From positions 13,950,001-14,014,000 of the forward strand of contig NC_068974.1 of the NCBI RefSeq assembly GCF_016808095.1: a stretch of DNA of 64,000 bases. The letters are read 5' to 3'. Made by a program: the position numbers and the translations under genes. Positions 44,285 through 56,498 of this stretch are shown here, piece after piece. The notes below the pieces were generated by a model. It did no database searches and had not been told where the DNA came from. It saw only the letters and a program-made list of their open reading frames with translations. The stretch's first letter is position 1. The number at the start of each line of letters is the position of its first letter. This DNA is from Vigna angularis (Eukaryota; Streptophyta; Magnoliopsida; Fabales; Fabaceae).

Positions 44285-44944
44285 TTGGTAGCAAAAGAGA
44301 TTGATAAACATACTGATTTGTCCCCTGTATGTTACACAATGTCCAGACAATAGAAGATAAGTTTTTGCCTTTGTTTAAAGAGTATCAAGGCACCACAAGG
44401 ATACTCTTCAAATACCAAGATCTTAGTGTCAATGCAAGACTTAACGCTTGTTGGACTAAAGTCTCACGATTGTCACGTCTTAATGGAACAATTGTTACCA
44501 GTGGCAATTCGTGGAATTTTGCCCAAAAAATTTAGGCGGACCATAACTCGATTGTGCTCATTTTTCTCGTCAATTTATAGTAAAGTCATTGATCCTACAA
44601 AGTTAGATGAACTTCAAGGCGACATTATTATCATCTTGTGTCAGCTAGAAATTTTTTTCCCTCCATCCTTTTTTTACATCATGGTCTATTTAATTGTTCA
44701 TTTGGTCAGAGAAATCAAGTTGTATGGACTACTATACTTAAGATGGGTGTATCATATTGAGCGCTATATGAAGATTTTGAAAGGGTACGTCAAAAATCAA
44801 TATCGTCTAGAAGGTTCAATGACTGAAAGGTATATTGCTGAAGAAAGTATCGAGTTTTGCTATGATTATATGACTAAAGCAAATCCGATAGGAATTCCTC
44901 GGACATCATGGTTGAATCGATGTTCTAGAAGTAAAAGCATATGA
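44285..44944 (+). pseudogene. CACTA transposase (TNP2-like), C-terminal part with DUF4218 region
   Basis: LVGLKSHDCHVLMEQLLPVA, RRTITRLCSFFSSIYSKVID, LCQLEIFFPPSFFYIMVYLI and KILKGYVKNQYRLEGSMTER follow one another in the frame opening at 44426. This is the conserved DUF4218 region that follows the transposase in CACTA polyproteins. Shortly upstream a different frame holds the linking sequence, so frameshifts separate the parts. Confidence 0.85.
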
Positions 44945-45009
44945 GGTGTGAATGTGATGACGAAAAGTTGTGAAGAGTTGATGCAAGCACATCTGTACAT
45001 ATTAAACAA

Positions 45010-46111
45010 CACATATTTCAAAAAGTGCAAAAGAAGAGAAGTCGCAAGTACCGCTCATCGTCATTTTACCGCTGAGCGGCACTACTTAACACTCGTTGGC
45101 ACCGCTGAGGAGTGAAAGTGCAGCTAAGGGGAAGAATTCAACACACGCACTTACCACTGAGTGGTATTTTACCGTTGAGCGCCATTATTTTGGGCTTGGG
45201 CCTACTTTTCTTAAATTTTTAAAATAGTATATAAGCTTTAGGACGTCCTAGGGTTTGTATCTTTGGCAGAGTACGAAGCAAACACACACCTTTCCACCCC
45301 TTGGAGGAAGATATTGGATGCTAAGGCTACCTACTCAACTTTCTAGGGTTCTATCTTTCACTCTTTCTTTGTATTTCATCTAGTTTCATCATAAATATGG
45401 TGAACTAAACTCTTCTTGTTGTTGGGGAATCAATGTAATCTTTTGAAGCTCTTAGATATGGAATTTTGTGTTTAAACATCATATTTATGAAACATGCTTT
45501 CTTTCATCATTAGTTAGGGTTTTTCCTCTTTGCTCAAAGCATGCATTGTTTAACTCATTCGATGTCATGATTATTGGTTTTATTGATATGGACATATACG
45601 GTAAAATCTAGATCCGGGGAAACTCTCACAACGGTAGTATAAACCTAGACATAGGAATATGATGGTTGGTTGTCGTTAAGCTTCCGTTCACTATAATGCA
45701 TGATTAATTGCTAGGGATACAAGACATTGTAAACTAGTGATTATGATTAGGCTTTCTTCGTCGAGACATCGGGTTTAAGGTAATTTAGAGAGTGACATTA
45801 ACATTGATGAAAAGAATGATGAATTCCTAACATATATGAGAATGGATAAGATGAAATTGATTGCCCCAACAACATACTCATCCACATATTTCAATTCACG
45901 TGTTTTTTTCTTCTTTCCCATTGATCATCACATGCATACATGTTTACTTTTTGTTTTTTGCATTTGAAACTTATAACAATTTGTTCTCAAGTCTTAAATA
46001 ATCAAGAAATCATATAACTAACTAGGTTGTGAGTCCTTTGGGAGAACGATACTTGGTCTTACCGAGTTTATTACTTGATACGATTCGGTCACACTTGCAG
46101 AGGGTTAAACA
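45010..46111 (+). repeat. 5' LTR of element F, 5'-truncated
   Basis: Aligns with 48140-49204 and ends GGTTAAACA. Imperfect CCGCTGAGCGG palindromes lie at about 45050-45190, followed by TATATAAG at 45228-45235. The left edge coincides with the end of the CACTA remnant. Confidence 0.75.
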
Positions 46112-47931
46112 AGTTTTTGGTGCCATTTTTCGGTGTTCATAAATTTTTCATCAATCCTCATTCACCCTTTTTTGTTTTGAAAATTCTGAACTTTTTCACT
46201 GATGTACTTTTTGAAATGATTTCCATTGAATTCATGAATTCTCGTTGGAGTTGCCGATGCATGGTGTGTTATGTTTTTTTCTTCTCTTTTCTTTGAACCC
46301 CTATGATGATGCATGCATGATGTTGAATGTATGAATGCATGGACCTATAATGAAAAACCTTGTTTCGACCAAAACCTAATAGAAGACTTGGTTAACTAGA
46401 AAGAGGAAACCTAGATGTATGCTAAGCTTTTTGTATTTTTTGAATGAAAGAGATTTGATACCAACATAAAAAAAGTTCCAAATAAAGCTTCTCATTGACA
46501 AAGATATATACATGATAGTTATTTGTGCATATAAATGGTTATGACTTTTTCATGATGCAATACTGTGCAAGTAGAAAAAGTTATGTTCTACCTTTGATTG
46601 ATTTTTTTTTGTAATATTATTTTATTTTTGTGAAGTCAATTTGAAAACAATGGATGTTAAAAATTTTGAAGTCAGATATTCAAAACAATGCTTGGCATTT
46701 TCTTTTGACATTGATATGTGCATGCTTGAATTCACATAAAAGTTGAAAGTGGTAAGGCTTTAAAACATTTAAAGGACACTAGGATAACCACGTTGGCGTG
46801 TAATATGTGAACACATCAAAATGAGTATGGAGATATGGATCCATGAATGTCAAAGCTGCCTCAGTTTTTAGGCATGTGTTTTGTTCAAGATAAGGAATGG
46901 GTATGGAAAGGATTTATCGAAAAAAGATTGCTCCTACGTATATCCATTTATGATGGACAATCAGGGATCGTGTAGTTCTTTATCTAAAAAAAGGTTTGTG
47001 AGTTTGTTTGAAATTATTATAGATTGATTTAGATTTTTGAAAAGCGAACCCAACAAATATTTGGTTTAACAAGATTGACTTTTTTTGGTTATAAAGATCT
47101 TGTATTTTTTTATTTAAGAATGATGGGAAAAAGAAAGAAACCGACCATAGGCCACGCATACTTATAAAAAAAATTATGATTTTAAAAAACCATTATTTGT
47201 GTGTGGAAAAATAACACCTTTAGTAAAAACTTCAGAGTACAATAAAAGAGAAAAAAGAATGGTATAGAGGTGACATACCTTTTTAGCTTTCAGTACTCTC
47301 CTATTTCTTCTTTGGTGATTACCGTTGATAGAACCCTTATGGGTGAGAACCTATTTTTCTCTATACTCTCTTTCTCTCTTTTTATTATTTCTTCATGTTT
47401 CTCCTTCTCTCCTTTTTTTTGGTCTCCCCTTTTTTTTATCATATGGTGCGTACTTATACACACACATTGTAATATTATGGTAATTTTGCCCTTAATTGTG
47501 AATTAATTGACAATGAAGAAAATAGGGAAAGAAAATGCATTGGTTTCCATAAAACAAATTAAATAATATTCAAAACATAGATTATCATTATTGTAAAAAA
47601 TTTGTCCATTTTTAAAATCATATTTTTTTAAAAGCAACTGACGCAACAAATTATATTAATATACTATTTTAATTATTGTTTATAATTATTAGCATAATAT
47701 TGATTCAAATTATTACCATATTAAACCAATATTTCAAAAATATTGTGTCTGGTATAATAGTTATTATTTTATCCTTTTTACCCATCATTAATTATTATTC
47801 TCTTATTTTTTTTTATTTACTTACCTGGACGAAATTGGGTGTTGACAGTGTGGAATCATTGCATTGATTGGTTGAAAGCTAAGTTACATCTTGTTTGCTT
47901 GAGGACAAGCAAAGTTCTAAGTTTTGGGTTA

Positions 47932-49204
47932 TGATAACAATTGAAAAACTGTTATTTTTATACTTAAATTTGACTTTAAAGACAACCTTTATGACTTAGA
48001 AACTAGCTTGGAATCATGTTTTTATTGAAGTTTTGGAATTAAGAGAGTTGGATAGGTTTTATGCTTGATTTGCTTACTTTTACAGGTTTTTGAGATGATT
48101 TGAGTGAAAGAAGTGAAGGAGCTAGGAGTTGGATTCAGAAAAGGAAGAAAAAGTGCATAAAGGGAAGAAGTCGTAAGTACTGCTCAGCGCCATTTACCGC
48201 TGAGCGACACTTTGAAGACCCGCAATCACCGTTGAGGGGCAAAACTGCAGCTGAGGGGCAGAATAGCAGTCACACGCTTACCGCTGAGCGGCATTCTTAT
48301 GGGCTTAGGCTCACTTTTCTATAATTTTTAGAATACTATATAAGGTTTTATTTGACCTAGGTCAGTCATCTTTGGCTGGAATGAAGCAAAAACACACTCT
48401 TTCACCCCTTGGAGGAGGATTTTGGATGCTAAGGCTCCTTTCTCACCTTTCTAGGGTTTTATCTTTCACTCTTTCATTGTATTTCATGTAGTTTCACCAT
48501 GAATATGGTGAGTTAAACCCTTATTGTTGTTGGAGAATCAATGTAATCCTTTGAAATTTGTTCTTCAATATCTTTTTAAGATACATGTTTTCTTTCATTA
48601 ATTGTTAAGGTTTTTCCTTTGTGCTCAAAGAATGCATTGTTTAACTCATTCGATGTCATGATTACAAATTTTGTCGAATATGGACACGTACGGGGAAATT
48701 TAGATATGGGGAATCTCTTCCAATAGTAGTATAAACCTAGACATAGGAGTATGATGGTTGGTTGCCTTTAAGCTTATGTGTTGTGTAATGCATGAGTAAT
48801 TGCTAGGGAGACAAGACATTGTAAACTAGGGATTATGATTAGGTTTTCTTCGCCGAGACATCGGGTATAAGGTAATTTAGAAAGAGGCATTAACAATTAA
48901 TGAAGAAAGATGAATTCTTGATTACATGAGAGTGGATAGGATGAAATTGATAAACCCCAACAACATATTCATTCATATATTTCAAACCACGTGTTTTGTT
49001 TCTTCTTGCCCATTGATCAATACATGCATTCATATTTACTTTTCAGTATTTTGCATTTAAAACTTACAAGAATTGGTTCTACAAGTCTTAGATAATCAAT
49101 AAATCACATAGCTGTCTAGGCCATGAGTCCTTTGGGAGAATGATACTTGGTCTTACCAATTTTATTACTTGATACGATTCGGTTACACTTGTCGAGGGTT
49201 AACA
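47932..49204 (+). repeat. 3' LTR of element F
   Basis: 1273 bp, TGATAACA...GGGTTAACA. CCGCTGAGCGG-type palindromes at about 48178-48295 are followed by the TATA box TATATAAGG at 48337-48345. Confidence 0.8.
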
Positions 49205-49640
49205 ACCATGCTTAAGTGAGTTTCCCAAAAACTCATCAGTTATTCTACTCATCAAAAACATACCTTTAGATCTACCAATTTCTAGCACATAAACTTTTAT
49301 AACATCAACATCTTAATGGTTAGCTCATATACTTCCATCTTTCCAAATATTTCCACACAAACCATCAATTCATCCATCCAAAATTCATCAACCAACCAAA
49401 ACACCCAATTTTCATATTTAATTAAAAGTGAGGTAAAAACATCATGTTTCTCATCCCATTTCACAACCAAATCTACCAAATATTGCACATACATATAGAT
49501 CAACATGCTAGAACGAAAATCCACCATCAATCTAACATAGATAAAAAAAAAATCATCATAAAGTTCATACCAAAATTCATAAATCAAAGTGAGATTAACA
49601 ACGCATTAATTCAACTTCTTGAAATCATACCATATTTAAC
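49205..49640. other. AT-rich spacer
   Basis: No recognisable gene or element end. Confidence 0.45.
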
Positions 49641-49871
49641 CAAACCAAATTTCCATACAATCCATCACCACAAACGCAAATCAACAAAATTCCCTGGACA
49701 GGTGACACCCGGGCACTGACAAGGGCAGGGAGTGGTCGCCGGTGCAAAAGGCACGAAGTGCAAGGGGCATTGACAAGGAACGGCTCCTGGCAGGCTTCCA
49801 ATGGAAGGGGTACATGGACGAATCGAACATACACAGGAATGAGAGGGATCTAGAGACTTTATAGGTATGGG

Positions 49872-52039
49872 TGATGAACCAATATTTTCCTCACTTCACT
49901 TAGTTTATTATACTAGAATTGATCAGGGAATTATGCTTAATTGTTCAGTATTTTTCCGTTTTTGCTAATTGTGTTCAATTTGATCAGAAATTCTTATTTT
50001 AATCAATTTGAATTATCTTAGGTTAATTATTTGCATTATCAATTGTAGGAAAATTGTTGGATAATATTTGGAGAGTTAAAATGTGACATCAATTATATTT
50101 TAAGCTAAAATGATAAGAGATGTGAATTTCATTTTTTAAAAGAAGACTTCAATAGAAGCACATGGTGTCACGGTTGTGGGCATTCATTAATAAGCATTCA
50201 CGGCTGCAATTCCTTCCTTTCAAATGAAGAATTCTGCAAAAGACAAAGCACAAGGCAATTGGAATTATTGGGAGGCCACGGTTTTCTCAAGGTGGTGCAA
50301 TAAACAATTCACTTTGGCAATATAATGGCTTTTGGGACGTTTGGCACCAAGCAAGGCAATTCTTTTATTTCCTTATTATAATGAAAGATGAAATGCACGG
50401 TAATGACATCCAAAATGTAGCAAGCATGGAACAAAAGTGGGAGCCCACCTTCCTTTGTAAAAACCAATGAAGGGGACCACACTTGTTGAAAAGTCACGTC
50501 CTTCATCTAGGAACTCCAAGGTTCTTCTTTTAAATTATTTTAAATGCCTATCCTTTCATTTCAATCTTCATTCAAGTGCATTGGTAATAGTATGCTATTG
50601 AGCTGGAAGAAAACAAAAGCACACGGCCCCCATGGACAATTTATTTCGGCAATATACATGGGAATAAAAGTGGGAGCCGCACCACACTTACTCTTGCTTG
50701 CTGGAACGTAATATTTCAATGAAGAGAGAAAGAAGCCATTAAATTGAGAGCTGCACATGTGAAAGGAGCTCACGGTATTCACCTATATTTGGAGCATAAT
50801 GCAGCCACCATGTTGCAAGTACAGCCACGGTTTTCTCTTGGCAACACATAGTATGGAATAAAAGAGAAGGGGCCACGTTGGAAGCTGCATCTCCAAAATG
50901 AAGTGCAGAATTTTATTGAAGAAGTGTCACGGTCCAGTAGCTTGGAGTTGGAACAGCTGCAGCCACTTCTTGTTTGAGGATTACTCTTGAACGTTTTTAA
51001 GGGAGAGAGCTGGATGGAAAGAAGAAGCAAGCAAAGAAGCTGCACCGTCCAGTACCAACATTGACGTGAATAGCAGCAGCTGCACACATTGAAGAAATCC
51101 AGCACAATAAAGAAGAGCCATCCAGCAAAGATTAGGAGAAAAGAATGAGGAGCACCGTAAAGCATGGTGATGCAGGGAAGAAGTCTCCAAGTTGTTGTTG
51201 CCATACGGTTGAAGAGGAAATGCAAGGAGAAGTAACAACGAGAATGGAGAAGCTACAGCCGTGAGCAATGTAGAAGATGACAAAGAGTAGTTGGCAAATG
51301 GAGGGCTCCATCCTATTTCTTTGGCACATTTAGGAGTTGAAGAAACTCAGGAAGCTAGGGGGACAATAGACAAACAAGCTAGCTGAAATGAAGGATACGG
51401 TAGTTTGTCCAGAGGAGAAGTGGCTATAAATGGCAGCAGCATCAGAGAAGCAAGACAGTAGTTTTTAGGAGTAGAATAGTTAAGAGTGCAATTACGTTCT
51501 GGCTTGGTTTTCTCCTCCCCTCTTGGGGAGGTTTTGAATTTCTTTTAGTTACCATTTCCATAATTGAATCTTAATTGTAATTTCCAGTTTGCATTTTCAA
51601 ATCAATGTTCGTTGAACTTTCTTCTCATTTACCATTTTCTGCAAAATTTCTGTTTCTGCAAATGCTGAATCTTTGACAAATTTCATTTTCAGGGAAGTGT
51701 TCTTAATTTTACCGTCTCTTTTATTTTACCGTTTATTGTTTTCTGTATCGTTTAATTTTACCGTTTATCAATTTACCGCTTTCCATTTTTACCATCTTTT
51801 ACTGTTTTGATTTTACTATCTTTAAAAATTTACTTCAGTGTTTTTAATTCTGTCTTATTTTAATTCCAGTTTTAATTTATTTTTCCGTACCACAAATCAC
51901 AAACCCCCCCACTTCGTATTAGATCTAAGACTGAACCGACAAAATTGGTCCTTGAGAGACGACCTAGAAGTCACTTCCTAGTAATATACTGCATAATTTC
52001 GTGCAATCAATTTTTGAGTGAGGTGCGACCCTCTCAACA
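49872..52039 (+). repeat. Solo LTR related to element C, with ATGGG target duplication
   Basis: 2168 bp, TGATGAACC...CTCTCAACA, flanked on both sides by ATGGG (49867-49871 and 52040-52044). Its beginning matches 33487-33620 (TAGTTTATT..CAGGGAATT) and its end matches 35430-35573 (TTGGTCCTTGAGAGACGACC, GTGCGACCCTCTCA). It has no internal region, as expected after LTR-LTR recombination. Confidence 0.92.
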
Positions 52040-52121
52040 ATGGGACTATACAGTTGAAGGATAGCTTAAAGGGATTGATTTGGCTACTCATATCACCAAA
52101 TGCATTGGCTTTTCGGTAGCC

Positions 52122-52178
52122 TAACCCATAAGAACTCCATGGTTAAGCGTGTTTAGCCTGGAGTAATTTAGGGATGGG
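52122..52178 (+). pseudogene. 5S rRNA-like segment
   Basis: AACCCATAAGAACTCCATGG, TTAAGCGTGTTTAGCCTGGA and TTTAGGGATGGGT follow the order of the internal part of plant 5S rRNA (A box, intermediate element, C box) with several substitutions. About half of a 5S gene is present, so this is a TRIM promoter relic and not a 5S gene. Confidence 0.65.
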
Positions 52179-52400
52179 TTCACGCTCGGGTGCCCCACAA
52201 AAAGGGCGCTAGGCCGCAACTTTCTCAGCAATCGCGCACTTGGGCGCCCCAGAGGGAGGGTCGATGGGAAGTCTCCTAGCAGCAAAACTTTCACAACTTC
52301 GATAGTCCAGTTGAACCCTTTCCCGAAGTCAAAAATACACATATGAGTACTCAAATTGAAGCTCTTTAAGCGTACTATCCAATGGAAAAATAATCACCTC

Positions 52401-53105
52401 AATTGGAAATTTGTAGAAAAAATTATAAATAAAATAGTAAATCATGTCAAAGTTGATAGCATTCTATTTTACCTTATAACTTTAACTTTTTCACAACTTG
52501 GTAACTCTTAAGCTTCAAGGGTCTTACAGATTCCACCATTAACCATTAATTACAAACAAAATAACAAGATATTCTTACAAGACTAAGAAATTTTGTGGAG
52601 AGAATTTACAATGTGACTTTCTTACAAAGTGTTACTTCACATGAAGAAAGATACTTTAAAGATACTATAAGTTACACTTGTTCTTGATGTTACTTCTATG
52701 TGGTGCTTTCAACTTTTATGCCTTATTTTTTTTTTACTCACATAACATAAGATTAAAACACATTACTGACATGTAACAACATAGTACATCATCAACAATA
52801 TAAATTTCCCTATACATGACTATTTATGATATCATTATATCATTAATGAAGAAATTGATGTCATCAATTATAAAAGAAAACAAAAAGAATATTATCTCGT
52901 TAGTTTATCACTATTATTTTTCTCTTAGTTCAGTCACGTAAACTCATATTCATCTCTGATTAAATAATTTTATATAAATATAAGAGAGAGAAAAATGATA
53001 AAACTAAAACTAAATTAAATTATTAAGCAAGTTGAATAAGGATGCATAACTACATATATTTATTGAATAAAAAGAAAAACATTTTATGAGAAAGGAAAAA
53101 AATTG

Positions 53106-53174
<69 letters not shown>

Positions 53175-53533
53175 ATGTATAATGAGAAAAGTTTTAAAGA
53201 AAAACTGGATTTTAAAAAAAAGTTATGAGTAGTATTTAAAAAGAGGTTAAGAAATATAAGCAAAATGAAATTTGTTCGTTTATTAGTTTAATTAAGGAAT
53301 ATAAAATGATACCAAAATAAAACAAAAACGAAACTAAAATTAAATACCGAAAATTTTATATGATATTAAACAAATAGTTACATTTGTTAAGAAATGAATT
53401 TTAAGTCTAATTCAATCTTACAAAATTGGTTTATTAATCATTTATATACTATAAATTGATATACATCAAGTTGAGAAAACATTTTCATATAAATCCTTGT
53501 ACTTCATTGCAAACCTTCATGCTTATTTTGTCT
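52401..53533. other. AT-rich DNA 3' of the CHX gene, with a CHX-intron-like block
   Basis: 52670-52860 resembles 58390-58560, the intron side of the CHX exon (shared GTGGTGCTTTCAAC, AAGATTAAAACACATTAC, ATGTAACAACATAGTA). This is evidence for a further, mostly lost, duplicate of the CHX locus. The rest is AT-rich without features. Confidence 0.5.
53109..53172. repeat. (TA)n microsatellite
   Basis: About 32 uninterrupted TA units. Confidence 0.97.
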
Positions 53534-54769
53534 TCAAACAATAGATTCAAATGTGCCTTTGTCGGTGGCCTTATGGTTAAGATTATTTCCATAAACCATT
53601 CCTCCATATCCATATTGTTGAACAACTAGCACAGACGAGCGTGAACCAAAATTGTTTGACACCAAAATATCCCCAATAACTCCAAGTTCTAAGCACTCAC
53701 ACCCCTCAAACAAATTTGAGAAGACCTTAGAGTTCCTACAATTCCCTTGTCCAACTATGTAAATATCACAACCAATTTTTTCTATCTCTTTGAGGACTAC
53801 AGGGATATCTTTATCACTATAAACATCAATCTCTGAGTAGGATATTGTATCGCTATTGTTAACTGTTATAAGTCTAAATGCGCTTATATACTCTTCATCT
53901 AACTCTTTTTGCTTGTCCGTATCTATTATCGTAGATAATATCCCTTGTGATTCATTGTGAACTGAAGCATCTATTTCTGCCGCTTCACCCAATAGAAGAA
54001 TTCGAACCAGTGAGAGTTGTGTTCCTGAACGTCCTGCCATCCTCCATGCAATGGCTAAGGCTTCACGATCATCAGGACCCCCAACAAAGACCACACAAAT
54101 ATGAAGGTTCATTTTGGGAACTAAACCAAAATCACGATCAACAAATATTCCCACGGAGCAGGGAGCACCTTTCATTACATTTTGATTTATATCTTTATAT
54201 ACAACACTGGTTACTTCTAGAGTACCTTCTAAAGTTAATTGTTTGTGAAATGGAAGAAGAATTAAGGTTGTGCGTTTCTCATATGCTAAGTGGTATATGT
54301 CCTCATGAATAGTTGTATATGCTGACACCACATTTAAGGTCTCAACTCTAATAGCATTATATGCCTCTCCAAGTGCATCAAATGTATTGTGAATGCTTTC
54401 TAACTCTTCTTGTGACTTAGTCAGGTTTTGTTCTCTAAGTTGGCTACTAGGCTTCCCTATATGTGTAACAACTAAGGCAGCAACACGTCCAGTAAGTTCA
54501 ACAAGGTACAAGGCAAATACATGCACAGGGGAAACTCTCATAGGGTTAAAACATTCAATTATGCTAATCATGCTTGTAGCTTGGCGAGTATTGTGAACAC
54601 ACGCTATAAATCGAAGCTCTGCATTAAGTCTTAGTTTTTGTATGGTCTTTAGCTTGTTTTGTTCAAATATTTGTCTTGTTTTGTAGATGGCATTGATGAC
54701 GGGAGACACAACTATGGTACTCAAAAGAACAGCAGAAGTTATAACGGCATAGGTAGGTAAAGAAAATAT
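53534..54769 (-). CDS. CHX C-terminal exon (regulatory tail)
   Basis: The acceptor is TTGTAG at 54775-54770. The exon begins with the last membrane segment (SLPTYAVITSAVLLSTIVVS) and continues into two universal-stress-like soluble modules typical of CHX tails, ending at TFESIV. No stop interrupts it. It joins in phase 0 to the donor at 54879 through a 110-bp intron that contains a short (TA)n run. Confidence 0.85.
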   Translation of the reverse strand: MFSLPTYAVITSAVLLSTIVVSPVINAIYKTRQIFEQNKLKTIQKLRLNAELRFIACVHNTRQATSMISIIECFNPMRVSPVHVFALYLVELTGRVAALVVTHIGKPSSQLREQNLTKSQEELESIHNTFDALGEAYNAIRVETLNVVSAYTTIHEDIYHLAYEKRTTLILLPFHKQLTLEGTLEVTSVVYKDINQNVMKGAPCSVGIFVDRDFGLVPKMNLHICVVFVGGPDDREALAIAWRMAGRSGTQLSLVRILLLGEAAEIDASVHNESQGILSTIIDTDKQKELDEEYISAFRLITVNNSDTISYSEIDVYSDKDIPVVLKEIEKIGCDIYIVGQGNCRNSKVFSNLFEGCECLELGVIGDILVSNNFGSRSSVLVVQQYGYGGMVYGNNLNHKATDKGTFESIV

Positions 54770-55103
54770 CTACAAGAACATATCCAAAGAAGGTTTAGAT
54801 TAGACTACAATTATATATATATATATATATATATAAGAAATTAAAGTAATTGAAAAAACCATTTTAAATAGATCAATACCGTTCTATCCCAAGCAATATT
54901 CAGCATTATTAATGCCATGGCACCTTTATTATTCAAAATCATGTCCAAGGTCAAACCATCTCGAATACGCATACCAAAGAAAAATGTGACAAATAAAGTG
55001 CCCAAAATCTTTAAAGCACACAACAAGAGTATAATCACAACTATAAAGGGCCAACTTTCTTGAGAGAAAATTGTGATCAACATAAGTCTCATTCCAGATC
55101 CAC

Positions 55104-56452
55104 TGTAACATCCCAAAATATAGTAATAACCATAAATTAGAATTAATTACATTGCATAATTAAACAGTGCAGTCTTACACTAACATCATCGTTCAAAATC
55201 CGAACGGCATTAAGTACGTAGTTGATTACAATATAATTGAATAAGAAGAGAAGACAGGATCGAACGGTTTACAAAATTATAATACCGAACGACCACTACA
55301 AAACACTAAAATTCTAAAATCAGCTGGACGACCTAAGGCTCGGCCTTAACTTCAACGTCCACCAAGTTCTCCTCTTCAATTACCTCATCCAATAGAGCGT
55401 CTCCTTCTGCTCACATCCACACGGATGATCATTGCAATGACAGGACGGACGTACAGATACAGGACAACACAAAGAAAGAACACAGGGTAAGCTTATGTAA
55501 TTTAATTCATGCATCAACATACAAATTAAACATACCAACAATACAAGAATATCTCAACACATATAACCATCCAAAAACTCTCAATAGACAGACCGTCCGG
55601 ACTGTATGAATCTGTGTATCTACAGGCGTTCGTGCACCCGAGTGATGTAGTAACTAGGAAACACTCAACAGCTGCCACCCGAGGTTAGCCCTATCAGTCC
55701 AAAGTACTCCTAAGGACTAGGACCTCCTGCCATTCCCACACATGACCTACCCTCCTCTACGTGAGGACGAGCACTCATGGAACATCAGGATAAACTGCCA
55801 TCAGTAGCTTTACCACGTTCATACTATACAAACTTCCCATATTCAATGCATAGAGTCGTTCCTCCCCGGAACGCTCGTTCAAAATCCACCATCATTTATT
55901 CATCTCATATACTGTTCATTATTTATAATATTTCACTTTATTTTCATTTTCGTCTTCCAATCCAAGTTCATAAAATAACGAACGTTCAGTCCTCTTCATA
56001 ACGAGGACGAACGTGAGGAAAGAGAACGATAACCTTCGTTCCAGAACCGAATAAATTTGACTACAAATACGCATCATATTTGACGAACGTCATTTACCAT
56101 TTGAATCAGTTGAATGAACTGACTCTCGGAAGATTAGATCAATACTCAAAGAATAATTGAAGTACAAGACTCTAGGCCGGATCCAATGGATAAAACCACC
56201 TCAAGACGATTTCAGAACCATAACGAAAATAATTCTATTATAGAGACCGACTGCCAGTCTATGACCGAACGCAGTAAGAGGATTTTACTGATTTTGAACA
56301 ACCGCTATTTCCACACATTTGATAATTAAAGAAGAATCCGAGCGTTCGGTATAAGACCGAACACTACTTAGGACGTACGCTAGGTGTAAGACCGAGCGCT
56401 ACTTATTACGAATGCTAGGTGTAAGACCGAGGGCTACAAATCTTAAAGTACA

Positions 56453-56498
<46 letters not shown>

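Larger units (their letters stand above)
37826..44950 (+). mobile_element. Decayed autonomous-type CACTA (En/Spm) element with nested insertions
   Basis: The left end CGCTAGTAAAAATA and the following 90 bp are a diverged match to the 5' end of the intact CACTA at 42727, including the GGTGGCA(A)GTTT(C/G)GTAATAA block. CCTCGG/CCGAGG subterminal repeats follow to about 38470. TNP2-type transposase pieces lie at 41060-42726 and 44285-44944. A gypsy solo LTR (38626-39941) and a second CACTA (42727-44284) are nested inside. The 3' end was not found; it is probably lost at the gypsy LTR near 45010. That the two halves form one element is inference. Confidence 0.55.
45010..49204 (+). mobile_element. 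Non-coding gypsy element F
   Basis: The 5' LTR is at about 45010-46111 (first 200 bp missing), a weakened primer-binding region TGGTGCCATTTTTCGG at 46118-46133, a non-coding interior at 46134-47931, a polypurine-like region after GAGGACAAGC at 47901, and the 3' LTR at 47932-49204. No gag or pol is present in 1.8 kb, so this is a deletion derivative or a non-autonomous element. Confidence 0.75.
49641..52400 (+). repeat. Cassandra-like (5S-derived) repeat, split by a solo LTR
   Basis: The parts 49641-49871 and 52040 to about 52400 join at the ATGGG duplication to give one continuous sequence. The right part holds a 5S rRNA-like block. Cassandra elements are small non-autonomous LTR retrotransposons (TRIMs) with a 5S rRNA-derived promoter region in the LTR (family knowledge). 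The outer limits are approximate. Confidence 0.5.

Noticed and set aside
52122..52178. A functional 5S rRNA gene
   Set aside because: Only about half of the 5S sequence is present, with several substitutions and no T-run terminator in place; it is part of a TRIM-like repeat.
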